Part shown: positions 1 through 6,369 of the stretch, in pieces
Position numbering within the stretch: the first letter of the stretch is position 1
Layout of the letters: each line of letters opens with the position of its first letter
Assembly (NCBI GenBank): GCA_002862965.1
Contig: PKCW01000160.1
Location: 1-6,369, forward strand
Direction: 5' to 3'
DNA from: Pseudomonadota bacterium
GTDB taxonomy: Bacteria > Pseudomonadota > Gammaproteobacteria > UBA5335
Length of the DNA stretch: 6,369 nt
Notes under the pieces: generated by a model
Seen by the model: only the letters and a program-made list of their open reading frames with translations
Database searches by the model: none
What the model was told of the DNA's origin: nothing
Made by a program: the position numbers and the translations under genes

Positions 1-1216
<1,216 letters not shown>

Positions 1217-1344
1217 CGGTTTCTCCCCAAGGTTGAAGTCAATTCGGGCGTGGAATCGGCAGGTGAAGCATGCGCCGCGGCGGCGCTCGAGCGGCGGGTT
1301 GCAGCGGTACCGGGCGCGCCGCCGACGGCCTTGCGATGGCGCGG
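1217..1344 (-). other. acnA leader region, rich in short palindromes
   Basis: This stretch between the acnA start and its predicted -10 box has no open frame of its own that I can support. It holds four perfect palindromes of 8 to 10 bases: GCCGCGGC (1274-1281), CGCTCGAGCG (1284-1293), CGGTACCG (1305-1312) and GGCGCGCC (1313-1320). They could form small hairpins or be protein sites, but in such GC-rich sequence chance is a fair explanation. I recognise no known riboswitch. Confidence 0.35.
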
Positions 1345-1373
1345 ATTATAGCGAAAGGCCGCGGGGCACTCTA
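1345..1373 (-). promoter_or_regulatory. Predicted sigma70 promoter of acnA
   Basis: On the minus strand a perfect TATAAT box lies at 1350-1345. The best -35 candidate with a 17-base spacer is TAGAGT at 1373-1368, only 3 of 6 matches. The expected transcription start is near 1338, giving a leader of about 120 bases before the acnA ATG. The bases after the box are GC-rich (CCGCGCC), a discriminator type often linked to ppGpp/DksA-sensitive promoters; that link is inference. The promoter begins only 10 bases past the hflD stop codon. Confidence 0.6.
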
Positions 1374-1382
1374 CGAACGCCT

Positions 1383-2021
1383 TCAGGCGGCGTCGAGATG
1401 CGCCAGAAGGGCGCCGGCGTCGCGTCGCAGTCGGCGCGTCTGCAGCAGCAGCGTCAGCCGCCGCCCGCCGCATTGGCGCCAGAGCCAGGCCGATCGGATG
1501 CCGGCCAGCAACAGCACCCGGATCAGGTCGGCTGCGCCGGCTGCCTTGATCTGTTCGGGGTCGCCCCGCACGACGATGCGGGGGCCGGCCTGCCCGGCGG
1601 TTTCCTGGTAGACGGCGGCGAGATGGGTGAGGACGGGCGCGCCGTCGGCGCCGAACATCGGGATCTTGGCGAGGGCTGCGCGGATGCCGTCGGTCAGCCG
1701 CTGCACCAGCAGCGGGCTGCGCTGGACCCGGCCCTCCAGAAACAGCAGGCTGGCGAGGTAGTAAGTGATGGGATGCCGGGCGTCCATGCCGCGCTGCCCG
1801 AGGTGCTCGCTCAAGGCCTCGAGTCCGACCCGGACGCCGGCGGCGCCCCCGTAGACCGCGGCGACGTTTTCGGCATCGGTTGCATAGAGACTGTTGATGC
1901 TCGCCTGCAGGGCGGCGGCGTCGAGCGCGCCGCGACCGCGGTGCGCCATCCGGTCGACGAGGACGGCCGCCTGGAAAACACCGGCCAAGGCGAGCAGGCG
2001 ATCGGTCGGTGTGGCGTTCAT
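1383..2021 (-). CDS. hflD: HflD family lysogenization regulator homologue
   Basis: HflD is a small membrane-associated protein; in E. coli it binds the lambda CII activator and lowers lysogeny. Its cellular role apart from the phage is unclear. The product has 212 residues, close to the 213 of E. coli. Family-like segments seen are VDRMAHRG (22-29), HPITYYLASLLFLEGRV (83-99), RIVVRGDPEQI (148-158) and IRSAWLWRQCGGRR (175-188), the last being the most characteristic. There is no signal peptide and no clear transmembrane helix. The ATG at 2021-2019 overlaps the mnmA stop in an ATGA arrangement, and AGGA (minus strand, 2034-2031) lies 9 bases upstream, so translation is likely coupled to mnmA. 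The frame stays open upstream into mnmA to about 2483, but that extension is mnmA sequence in another frame. In E. coli purB follows; here acnA does. Confidence 0.93.
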   Translation of the reverse strand: MNATPTDRLLALAGVFQAAVLVDRMAHRGRGALDAAALQASINSLYATDAENVAAVYGGAAGVRVGLEALSEHLGQRGMDARHPITYYLASLLFLEGRVQRSPLLVQRLTDGIRAALAKIPMFGADGAPVLTHLAAVYQETAGQAGPRIVVRGDPEQIKAAGAADLIRVLLLAGIRSAWLWRQCGGRRLTLLLQTRRLRRDAGALLAHLDAA

Positions 2022-3139
2022 GCGGGAAGTTCCTGATCCGTCGCGGGACAGTCGAGGGTGAGGCGGACGCGAATCACGGCGCCCCCCAGACACTGGTCCT
2101 GCCTGTAGAAGACGATCGATTGTCCGGGCGTCACCGCCCATTGCGGGGTCTCGAAATCCACCCGCAAGCCCTCGCCCTGAACGCTGATCCGACAGCTTTG
2201 GGCACTCTGGCGATAGCGCACCTTGGCGTGCAGGCCGTCCCGGGGTGGCTGCGCTGGATCGCCGGCAAGCCAGTGCGGCGTCTCGGTCCAGAGCGTGCGC
2301 GACAGCAGGCGCGGATGGTCGTGTTCCTGTCCGACGATGAGCCGGTTGTCCGCCAGATCCTTGTCCAGCACATACCAGGGCGCGCCGTTGCCCGCGCGCG
2401 CGCCGCCCAGTCCCAAGCCCTTGCGCTGACCCAGGGTGTAGAACATCAGGCCCTGATGGACGCCCAGCTGGCGCCCTTCGCAATCCACCATGATGCCGGG
2501 ACGGGCGGGCAGATGACGCGACAGGAAGGCGTTGAAATCACGCTCGCCGATGAAGCAGATGCCGGTGCTGTCCTTTTTGCGCGCGGTGCGCAGGCCCGCC
2601 TGTTCGGCAAGGCGGCGCACCTCCGGCTTGGTCAGCTCGCCGATGGGGAACAGCGTGCGGGTCAGCGCCTCGGGGTCGATGGCGTGCAGAAAATAGGTCT
2701 GGTCCTTGTCGCTGTCGCGCGCGGTCAGCAGCCTTGGGCCGTCGGGGCCGGGCGCCACACGGGCATAGTGGCCGGTGGCGATGAAATCCGCGCCCAGTCG
2801 CCGGGCATGGCGCAGGAAACGACGGAACTTGATCTCACGGTTGCACAGGATGTCCGGGTTGGGCGTGCGCCCGGCGCCATATTCATGCAGGAAATGCTGA
2901 AACACCTGCTCGCGGTATTCCGCCGCGAAATGCACCCGGTGCAGCGCGATGCCAAGTTCTTCGCAGACGCTGCGCGCGTCCTGGTAATCCCGGGCGGCAT
3001 CGCAGTCGCTGTCCGGGTCTTCCCAGTTGAACATGAACAGGCCCTCGACGCGGTAGCCCGCCTCGATCAGGCGCAGCGCCGCGACCGAGCTGTCCACGCC
3101 GCCCGACATGCCGACGATGACCAGCGGGCGCTCAGTCAA
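2018..3139 (-). CDS. mnmA: tRNA-specific 2-thiouridylase MnmA (TTG start)
   Basis: MnmA adds sulfur to the C2 of the wobble uridine U34 in tRNAs for Lys, Glu and Gln, taking sulfur from a relay (IscS and Tus proteins in E. coli) and activating U34 with ATP. The product has 373 residues (E. coli 368). The ATP pyrophosphatase P-loop SGGVDSS is at 12-18, the first catalytic cysteine C99 is in NPDILCNREIKF, and the second, C195, is in DSTGICFIGERDF; both are present. GQRKGLGLGG (237-246) and the C-terminal barrel domain follow. The start is TTG at 3139-3137: GGAGG (minus strand, 3153-3149) stands 9 bases upstream, and the next ATG (3109-3107) would remove the beta-strand before the P-loop. The start overlaps the end of nudJ by 8 bases, and the stop overlaps the hflD ATG, so the three genes form one operon. 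Confidence 0.97.
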   Translation of the reverse strand: MTERPLVIVGMSGGVDSSVAALRLIEAGYRVEGLFMFNWEDPDSDCDAARDYQDARSVCEELGIALHRVHFAAEYREQVFQHFLHEYGAGRTPNPDILCNREIKFRRFLRHARRLGADFIATGHYARVAPGPDGPRLLTARDSDKDQTYFLHAIDPEALTRTLFPIGELTKPEVRRLAEQAGLRTARKKDSTGICFIGERDFNAFLSRHLPARPGIMVDCEGRQLGVHQGLMFYTLGQRKGLGLGGARAGNGAPWYVLDKDLADNRLIVGQEHDHPRLLSRTLWTETPHWLAGDPAQPPRDGLHAKVRYRQSAQSCRISVQGEGLRVDFETPQWAVTPGQSIVFYRQDQCLGGAVIRVRLTLDCPATDQELPA

Positions 3140-3635
3140 GGGCGATCGCCTCCGGTTCGCCGACCAGATCGAACACGGCCTCCAGCGGCAGATGCAGGCC
3201 ACGCGCGAAATCCTCGACGGCGCGCAGCACCAGCGGGCTGCGCAGCCGGTCGGCCTGCGCGCGCAGCGCATCGGCGTGAAACCAGTGTGTGGCCACGATG
3301 TCGGAATCGAGCGGACCCGGGTGCGCCTGTTCCGTCAGTTCACCCCAGAAATTCACGCGCAGGATGGTGCGGTCGCTCGTCGGGGTGGGCCGCCACAGAT
3401 ACAGCGCCACCACGCCGCGCGGCTCGAAGCGATAGCCGGTTTCCTCCAGGGTCTCGCGAATGACCGCCTCGATCAGGCTTTCACCGGGCTCCAGATGGCC
3501 GGCGGGCTGGTTGAACACGGTGCCGTCGCGCCCCGGTTCCTCGACCAGCAGGAACCGGCTGTCGCGCTGGGCGATGGCCGCGACGGTGACGTGCGGTTTC
3601 CAGATTGCGGGGGAATCGGGGGGCTGGATCGTCAT
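3132..3635 (-). CDS. nudJ: Nudix hydrolase NudJ (phosphatase NudJ family)
   Basis: NudJ of E. coli hydrolyses nucleoside di- and triphosphates and the thiamine precursor HMP pyrophosphate, releasing phosphate; the same activities are inferred here. The product has 167 residues (E. coli 153). After an extra N-terminal stretch rich in proline, the core begins at WKPHVTVAA (12-20), as in NudJ. The Nudix box runs from G46 to G67: G46, E52, R60-E61 and E64-E65 (RETLEETG) fit GX5EX7REUXEEXGU, with Thr where the aliphatic U residue after RE is usual. LRSPLV (201-206 in other homologues; here 131-136) and a conserved HWF motif follow. The ATG at 3635-3633 is the only usable start: an in-frame TAA lies 9 bases upstream, and there is no ribosome binding site. 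Gene order nudJ-mnmA-hflD supports the name. It heads the operon and diverges from fabD. Confidence 0.9.
   Translation of the reverse strand: MTIQPPDSPAIWKPHVTVAAIAQRDSRFLLVEEPGRDGTVFNQPAGHLEPGESLIEAVIRETLEETGYRFEPRGVVALYLWRPTPTSDRTILRVNFWGELTEQAHPGPLDSDIVATHWFHADALRAQADRLRSPLVLRAVEDFARGLHLPLEAVFDLVGEPEAIALD
3149..3153 (-). promoter_or_regulatory. Ribosome binding site deciding the mnmA TTG start
   Basis: A full GGAGG motif on the minus strand lies inside the last codons of nudJ, 9 bases before TTG 3139-3137. No ATG or GTG with comparable spacing is in the mnmA frame, so this site fixes the start on a rare initiation codon. Confidence 0.75.
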
Positions 3636-3641
3636 GGGCCG

Positions 3642-3669
3642 ATTTTAACAGCATCGCCCCGCCTGGAAC
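3642..3669 (-). promoter_or_regulatory. Candidate nudJ operon promoter (possible leaderless start)
   Basis: On the minus strand TAAAAT (5 of 6 to TATAAT) is at 3647-3642, with a weak GTTCCA (3 of 6) 16 bases upstream at 3669-3664. Only six bases (CGGCCC) separate the box from the nudJ ATG, so transcription from it would begin at or next to the A of the start codon. No Shine-Dalgarno sequence is present, which fits a leaderless message. The -35 is poor, so the call is tentative. Confidence 0.4.
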
Positions 3670-3717
3670 GCCGCGCCGAGACGCCGACCCGCGCCGCGGG
3701 TGCCGGCCGGTTGCGCC

Positions 3718-3746
3718 TGCCTCGGTCCGTTTGTGCATGGTAGGAT
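3718..3746 (+). promoter_or_regulatory. Candidate extended -10 promoter of the fabDG operon
   Basis: TGGTAGGAT at 3738-3746 is an extended -10 element (TG, one base, then TAGGAT with 4 of 6 to TATAAT). The -35 position at 3718-3723 (TGCCTC) is poor, as is common for extended -10 promoters. Transcription would begin near 3753, about 60 bases before the fabD ATG and just before the leader hairpin. Confidence 0.45.
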
Positions 3747-3757
3747 GCGCGCCGAAT

Positions 3758-3780
3758 CTCCCGAGCAGTGGTTTCGGGAG
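3758..3780 (+). repeat. 7-bp inverted repeat (hairpin) in the fabD leader
   Basis: CTCCCGA (3758-3764) and TCGGGAG (3774-3780) are perfect complements around a 9-base loop. If transcription starts near 3753, the hairpin would sit at the very 5' end of the mRNA, like stabilising 5' stem-loops, or the DNA could be an operator. There is no T-tract, so it is not an intrinsic terminator. The fabD start follows 34 bases later behind a weak GGGG ribosome binding site. Confidence 0.5.
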
Positions 3781-3814
3781 CCATCGGTCAACCGGCACGG
3801 GGTAAGCGACCACC

Positions 3815-4753
3815 ATGACGATCGGCGTGATTTTTCCGGGGCAGGGTTCCCAGTCCGTTGGGATGCTGGCGACCCTGGCGGACGAGTTTCCCGAGGTGCG
3901 CGCGTGCTATGAGGAGGCCAGTGCCGTACTCGGGTACGACCTCTGGGCCGTGGTGCAAGCCGGCCCGGAAGAGAAACTCAACCAGACGGCCATCACCCAG
4001 CCGGCCCTGCTCGCGGCGGGCGTCGCGGTGTGGCGGGTGTGGCAGGGTGAGAATGGGCCCTCGCCGCGGGCCATGGCCGGGCACAGTCTGGGCGAGTACA
4101 CGGCGCTGGTCTGCGCCGAAGCCATCGACTTCGCCGATGCCGTGCGCATCGTCGCCCGGCGCGGAGAGCTCATGCAGCAGGCGGTGCCCGCCGGCGAGGG
4201 CGCCATGGCGGCGATTCTGGGCCTGGAAGATGCGCAGGTCGCCGAAGCCTGCGCCGAGGCGGCTCAGGGTCAGGTGGTCGAGGCGGTCAATTTCAATTCG
4301 CCCGGCCAGGTGGTGATTGCGGGCCATCGCGCCGCCGTGGAGCGGGCCATCGAGGCCGCCAGCGCGCGGCGGGCCAAGAAGGCCATCATCCTGCCGGTCA
4401 GCGTACCCTCGCACTGCGCGCTGATGGCCCCGGCCGCAGAACGACTCGCCGAGGTGCTGCAGGCCGTGACCATCCGGGCGCCGCGGGTGCCGGTGATCCA
4501 TAATGTGGACGCTCGGCCCCACAGCGATCCGCAGGCGATCCGCAGCGCGCTGGTGCAGCAACTGCATCGCCCCGTCCGCTGGGTCGAGGTGATCCGGGCG
4601 ATGACGGCGGACGGCCTGGCGCTGTTTGTCGAACCGGGCCCGGGCAAGGTGCTGAGCGGATTGGGCAAGCGCATCGAGCGCGACGCCAGTTTCCTGCCGG
4701 TGTTCGACCCGGAGTCGCTGACCAAGGCCTTGCACAGCGCGCTGGAGATTTGA
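3815..4753 (+). CDS. fabD: Malonyl-CoA:ACP transacylase FabD
   Basis: FabD moves malonyl from CoA to the phosphopantetheine arm of ACP, supplying the extender unit for fatty acid elongation in the cytosol. The product has 312 residues (E. coli 309). Seen in order: FPGQGSQSVGM (7-17) with Q10 of the oxyanion region, the nucleophile S91 in GHSLGEYTAL (89-98), R116 in VARRGEL, which binds the malonyl carboxylate in this family, NFNSPGQVVIAG (159-170), catalytic H200 in VSVPSHCALM (196-204), and EPGPGKVLSGL near the C-terminus. All key residues are present. ATG at 3815 gives the family N-terminus; the ribosome binding site is weak (GGGG about 12 bases upstream). fabG begins one base after the stop. 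No fabH or plsX lies upstream; nudJ diverges instead, so fabD is first in its transcript. Confidence 0.98.
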   Translation: MTIGVIFPGQGSQSVGMLATLADEFPEVRACYEEASAVLGYDLWAVVQAGPEEKLNQTAITQPALLAAGVAVWRVWQGENGPSPRAMAGHSLGEYTALVCAEAIDFADAVRIVARRGELMQQAVPAGEGAMAAILGLEDAQVAEACAEAAQGQVVEAVNFNSPGQVVIAGHRAAVERAIEAASARRAKKAIILPVSVPSHCALMAPAAERLAEVLQAVTIRAPRVPVIHNVDARPHSDPQAIRSALVQQLHRPVRWVEVIRAMTADGLALFVEPGPGKVLSGLGKRIERDASFLPVFDPESLTKALHSALEI

Positions 4754-4754
4754 C

Positions 4755-5495
4755 ATGAGTGAAGCACGCATCGCGCTGGTCACCGGCGCGTCCCGCGGTA
4801 TCGGTCAGGCGATTGCCCGGGCGCTCGGCGCCAGCGGCTTTTTCGTCGTCGGAACGGCGACCTCGGCGGCGGGCGCCGAGCGCATCGATGCCGACCTGAA
4901 ACAGCACGCGGGCCAGGGCCTGGGACGGGTGCTCGACGTGACCGATCCCGAGTCGGTGGCCGCCTTGATGGAGGGCATCCGGAGCCAGCCCGGCGAACCC
5001 GCCGTTCTAGTCAACAATGCCGGCATCACGCGCGACAATCTGCTCATGCGGATGAAGGATGCCGAATGGGACGACATCATTGCGACCAACCTGACCTCCG
5101 TCTACCGGCTGTCGCAGGCCTGCCTGCGTCCCATGATGAAGGCGCGCTGGGGACGCATCATCAGCATCGCCTCGGTGGTCGGCGTGATGGGCAATGCCGG
5201 CCAGAGCAATTATGCGGCCGCCAAGGCCGGCATCATCGGATTCTCGAAATCGCTGGCGCGCGAAGTCGGTTCCCGCGGCATTACCGTGAACGTGGTGGCA
5301 CCGGGCTTCATCGCCACGGACATGACCGACGCATTGAATGACGCCCAGCGCGCCGCCATCCTGTCCCAGGTCGCGCTGGGACGTCTGGGCGCGGCCCAGG
5401 ACATCGCTCACGCCGTGAGCTTCCTCGCATCGGACGCCGCCGGCTACATCACCGGCGAAACCTTGCACGTCAATGGCGGGCTGTACATGGCCTGA
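4755..5495 (+). CDS. fabG: 3-oxoacyl-[ACP] reductase FabG
   Basis: FabG reduces 3-oxoacyl-ACP to (R)-3-hydroxyacyl-ACP with NADPH, the first reduction of each elongation cycle. The product is a 246-residue classical short-chain dehydrogenase (E. coli FabG 244). The dinucleotide motif TGASRGIG is at 10-17, with R14 fitting NADP(H) preference; NNAG is at 87-90. The catalytic tetrad N112, S140, Y153 and K157 (YAAAK) is complete. GFIATDM (184-190) and the C-terminal HVNGGLYMA close the fold. The ATG at 4755 is one base past the fabD stop, and GGAG at 4744-4747 inside fabD lies 7 bases upstream, so translation is probably coupled to fabD. SDR proteins are a large family, but the motifs together with the position between fabD and acpP make the assignment firm. 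Confidence 0.98.
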   Translation: MSEARIALVTGASRGIGQAIARALGASGFFVVGTATSAAGAERIDADLKQHAGQGLGRVLDVTDPESVAALMEGIRSQPGEPAVLVNNAGITRDNLLMRMKDAEWDDIIATNLTSVYRLSQACLRPMMKARWGRIISIASVVGVMGNAGQSNYAAAKAGIIGFSKSLAREVGSRGITVNVVAPGFIATDMTDALNDAQRAAILSQVALGRLGAAQDIAHAVSFLASDAAGYITGETLHVNGGLYMA

Positions 5496-5508
5496 CCCCC
5501 TTTTTGGC

Positions 5509-5532
5509 GGCGGTGACAGATTCACCGCCTTT
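5509..5532 (+). terminator. Terminator-like hairpin after fabG, overlapping the acpP promoter
   Basis: GGCGGTGA (5509-5516) pairs perfectly with TCACCGCC (5522-5529) around the 5-base loop CAGAT, then TTT and CATT follow. The 8-bp GC-rich stem fits an intrinsic terminator but the T-tract is short, so termination may be partial and allow fabG-acpP read-through. The second half of the 5' arm and part of the loop are also the acpP -35 element. Confidence 0.6.
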
Positions 5533-5541
5533 CATTACAAT
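5513..5541 (+). promoter_or_regulatory. Strong predicted sigma70 promoter of acpP
   Basis: GTGACA (5513-5518, 5 of 6 to TTGACA) and TACAAT (5536-5541, 5 of 6 to TATAAT) are 17 bases apart, the ideal spacing. Start is expected near 5548, giving a leader of about 43 bases. A separate strong promoter fits the high demand for ACP, one of the most abundant small proteins in bacteria. This is the best sigma70 match in the window. Confidence 0.8.
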
Positions 5542-5543
5542 GG

Positions 5544-5569
5544 CGCCCGCACGCCGGTATCCGCGGGCG
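5544..5569 (+). repeat. All-GC inverted repeat in the acpP leader
   Basis: CGCCCGC (5544-5550) and GCGGGCG (5563-5569) are perfect complements around a 12-base loop. The predicted acpP start near 5548 falls inside the left arm, so only read-through transcripts from fabG would carry the full stem. The likely ribosome binding site GAGAGGA (5574-5580) follows directly. Confidence 0.4.
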
Positions 5570-5590
5570 AATCGAGAGGATTGTAGGAAA

Positions 5591-5830
5591 ATGAGCAGCA
5601 TCGAAGAACGGGTCAAGAAGATCATCGTGGAACAGCTCGGGGTCAAGGAAGAAGAAGTGACCCTGGAAGCTCACTTCGTCGACGATCTCGGCGCCGATTC
5701 GCTGGACACCGTTGAACTCGTGATGGCTTTGGAAGAGGAATTCGAGTGCGAGATTCCCGATGAGGAAGCCGAGAAGCTGACCACGGTTGGCCAGGCCGTC
5801 GACTACGTCAAGGCCCACCTGAGCACCTGA
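5591..5830 (+). CDS. acpP: Acyl carrier protein AcpP
   Basis: ACP carries growing acyl chains as thioesters on a 4'-phosphopantetheine arm for fatty acid, lipid A and phospholipid synthesis. The product has 79 residues, strongly acidic, nearly the same length and sequence as E. coli ACP (78). The attachment serine is S37 in [18 protein letters not shown] (34-51), the helix II segment that docks partner enzymes. [13 protein letters not shown] (54-66) is also conserved. C53, just before EIPDEE, is where E. coli has Thr; it is outside the active site. ATG at 5591 is chosen by the near-identical N-terminus [12 protein letters not shown]; the frame is open upstream to a TTG at 5504, but that would run through the promoter and hairpin. 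GAGAGGA lies 10 bases upstream. The gene is flanked by its own promoter and a terminator, so a short monocistronic message is likely. Confidence 0.99.
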   Translation: MSSIEERVKKIIVEQLGVKEEEVTLEAHFVDDLGADSLDTVELVMALEEEFECEIPDEEAEKLTTVGQAVDYVKAHLST

Positions 5831-5858
5831 TCCGCATCCCATCCTTTCGCCGCCCCAG

Positions 5859-5887
5859 AAAACCGTCGCCCGATGGCGGCGGTTTTT
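5859..5887 (+). terminator. Intrinsic terminator between acpP and fabF
   Basis: AAAACCGTCGCC (5859-5870) pairs with GGCGGCGGTTTT (5875-5886) around a 4-base CGAT loop: a 12-bp stem with one G-U wobble, ending in five T residues (5883-5887). The A-rich left side means it could also act on the other strand. It lies 28 bases past the acpP stop, so fabF depends on read-through or on a promoter of its own. Confidence 0.85.
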
Positions 5888-5921
5888 CGTTAATGAATCG
5901 CGCATGGAGAGACCGGCCCGC

Positions 5922-6369
5922 ATGGATAAGCGCCGCGTTGTTGTCACCGGCCTCGGCATGATGACCCCCCTGGGTCTGGATACGCCCTCGACCTGGTCCG
6001 CGCTGCTGGCCGGACAGAGCGGTATCGGCACATTGGAAGTCGGTTTCGACCTCTCCAAGTTCCCGACGCGCATCGGTGGCCAGGTGCGGGGATTCGACGC
6101 CACGCGCTACATGTCGAGCAAGGATGCCCGACGCATGGACACCTTCATCCAGTACGGCGTCGCGGCCGCCCAGGAAGCCATCACCGACGCGCGGCTGGAA
6201 GTGACGCCCGAGAACGCCGAACGCATCGGTCTCTCGATCGGGTCCGGCATCGGCGGCATCGAGGGCATCGAAAAGAATCACCTCGCGTTTCTCGAAAACG
6301 ATCATTCGCCGCGCAAGATCTCGCCCTTCTTCGTGCCCGCCAGCATCATCAACATGATCGCGGGCAATC
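5922..6369 (+). CDS. fabF: 3-oxoacyl-[ACP] synthase II FabF, N-terminal part, cut by right window edge
   Basis: FabF condenses malonyl-ACP with acyl-ACP, releasing CO2, and in E. coli is needed for the 16:1 to 18:1 step. The 149 codons visible are about 36% of the usual 410 or so residues. Seen: the N-terminal RRVVVTGLGMMTPLG (4-18), SGIG (33-36), the GLSIGSGIGGIEGIE segment (103-117), and FFVPASIINMIAGN (136-149), which in this family leads up to the catalytic cysteine. That Cys and the two His residues lie beyond the window. The order after acpP and the motifs favour FabF over FabB. ATG at 5922 is preferred: GGAGAG (5906-5911) stands 10 bases upstream and the protein matches the family start. 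An in-frame ATG at 5904 would add MERPAR but has no ribosome binding site. I see no convincing separate promoter between the terminator and the start. Confidence 0.95.
   Translation, partial: MDKRRVVVTGLGMMTPLGLDTPSTWSALLAGQSGIGTLEVGFDLSKFPTRIGGQVRGFDATRYMSSKDARRMDTFIQYGVAAAQEAITDARLEVTPENAERIGLSIGSGIGGIEGIEKNHLAFLENDHSPRKISPFFVPASIINMIAGN

Larger units (their letters stand above)
3636..3814. other. Divergent nudJ/fabD intergenic region with an inverted repeat
   Basis: This 179-base gap separates the two oppositely directed operons. Apart from the two candidate promoters and the fabD leader hairpin, it holds an inverted repeat, ACCCGC-GCC-GCGGGT (3687-3701), followed by the palindrome CCGGCCGG (3703-3710). 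These lie between the nudJ -10 box and the expected fabD -35 position, a place where a regulator could affect both. I do not recognise the repeat as a FadR or FabR site. Confidence 0.35.

Noticed and set aside
2022..2483. Upstream extension of hflD in the same frame
   Set aside because: It lies wholly inside mnmA in another frame. The ATG at 2021 with AGGA upstream and the family length of about 213 residues settle the start.
2009..3463. Plus-strand open frame of 484 codons opposite mnmA and nudJ
   Set aside because: It spans two well-supported minus-strand genes and their overlap, and its composition is that of a shadow frame, with an Arg/Pro/Ala-rich tail.
3788..4783. Minus-strand open frame of 331 codons opposite fabD
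   Set aside because: It is antisense to fabD with all catalytic residues intact, rich in His, Arg and Gly, with no recognisable motif.
5504..5590. Upstream extension of acpP from TTG 5504, adding 29 residues
   Set aside because: The extension runs through the hairpin and promoter, is unlike any ACP, and the ATG at 5591 gives the conserved N-terminus.

Overview
The window is an ordinary, gene-dense stretch of housekeeping chromosome from a high-GC gammaproteobacterium. The evidence is the nudJ-mnmA-hflD order (the same order as in E. coli), the presence of hflD (a gene largely confined to Gammaproteobacteria), and the fabD-fabG-acpP-fabF run with proteins close to the enterobacterial ones. 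GC-rich third codon positions and long antisense open frames point to a high-GC lineage. I cannot name the genus.

Left half, all on the minus strand (read from right to left): nudJ (3635-3132), mnmA (3139-2018), hflD (2021-1383), then the 5' part of an AcnA-type aconitase (1216 to beyond the left edge). The first three genes form a tight operon with two start/stop overlaps: an 8-base overlap with a TTG start for mnmA, and an ATGA overlap for hflD. The aconitase gene lies behind a 166-base gap that carries its own perfect TATAAT box. In E. coli purB follows hflD; here acnA does.

Right half, all on the plus strand: fabD (3815-4753), fabG (4755-5495), acpP (5591-5830) and the 5' part of fabF (5922 to beyond the right edge). 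These make malonyl-ACP (FabD), provide the acyl carrier (AcpP), and run the condensation (FabF) and first reduction (FabG) of type II fatty acid elongation. The rpmF-plsX-fabH genes that precede fabD in E. coli are absent; fabD instead diverges from nudJ across a 179-base promoter region.

Regulatory signals are legible. A near-consensus sigma70 promoter (GTGACA, 17 bases, TACAAT) drives acpP and sits partly inside a terminator-like hairpin after fabG. A clear intrinsic terminator separates acpP from fabF. A short hairpin lies in the fabD leader. The nudJ start has a -10-like box 7 bases upstream, suggesting a leaderless message.

I found no mobile element, CRISPR array, RNA gene, defence system or unknown gene cluster. 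The points worth a second look are regulatory layout and gene-order differences, not a new biological system.
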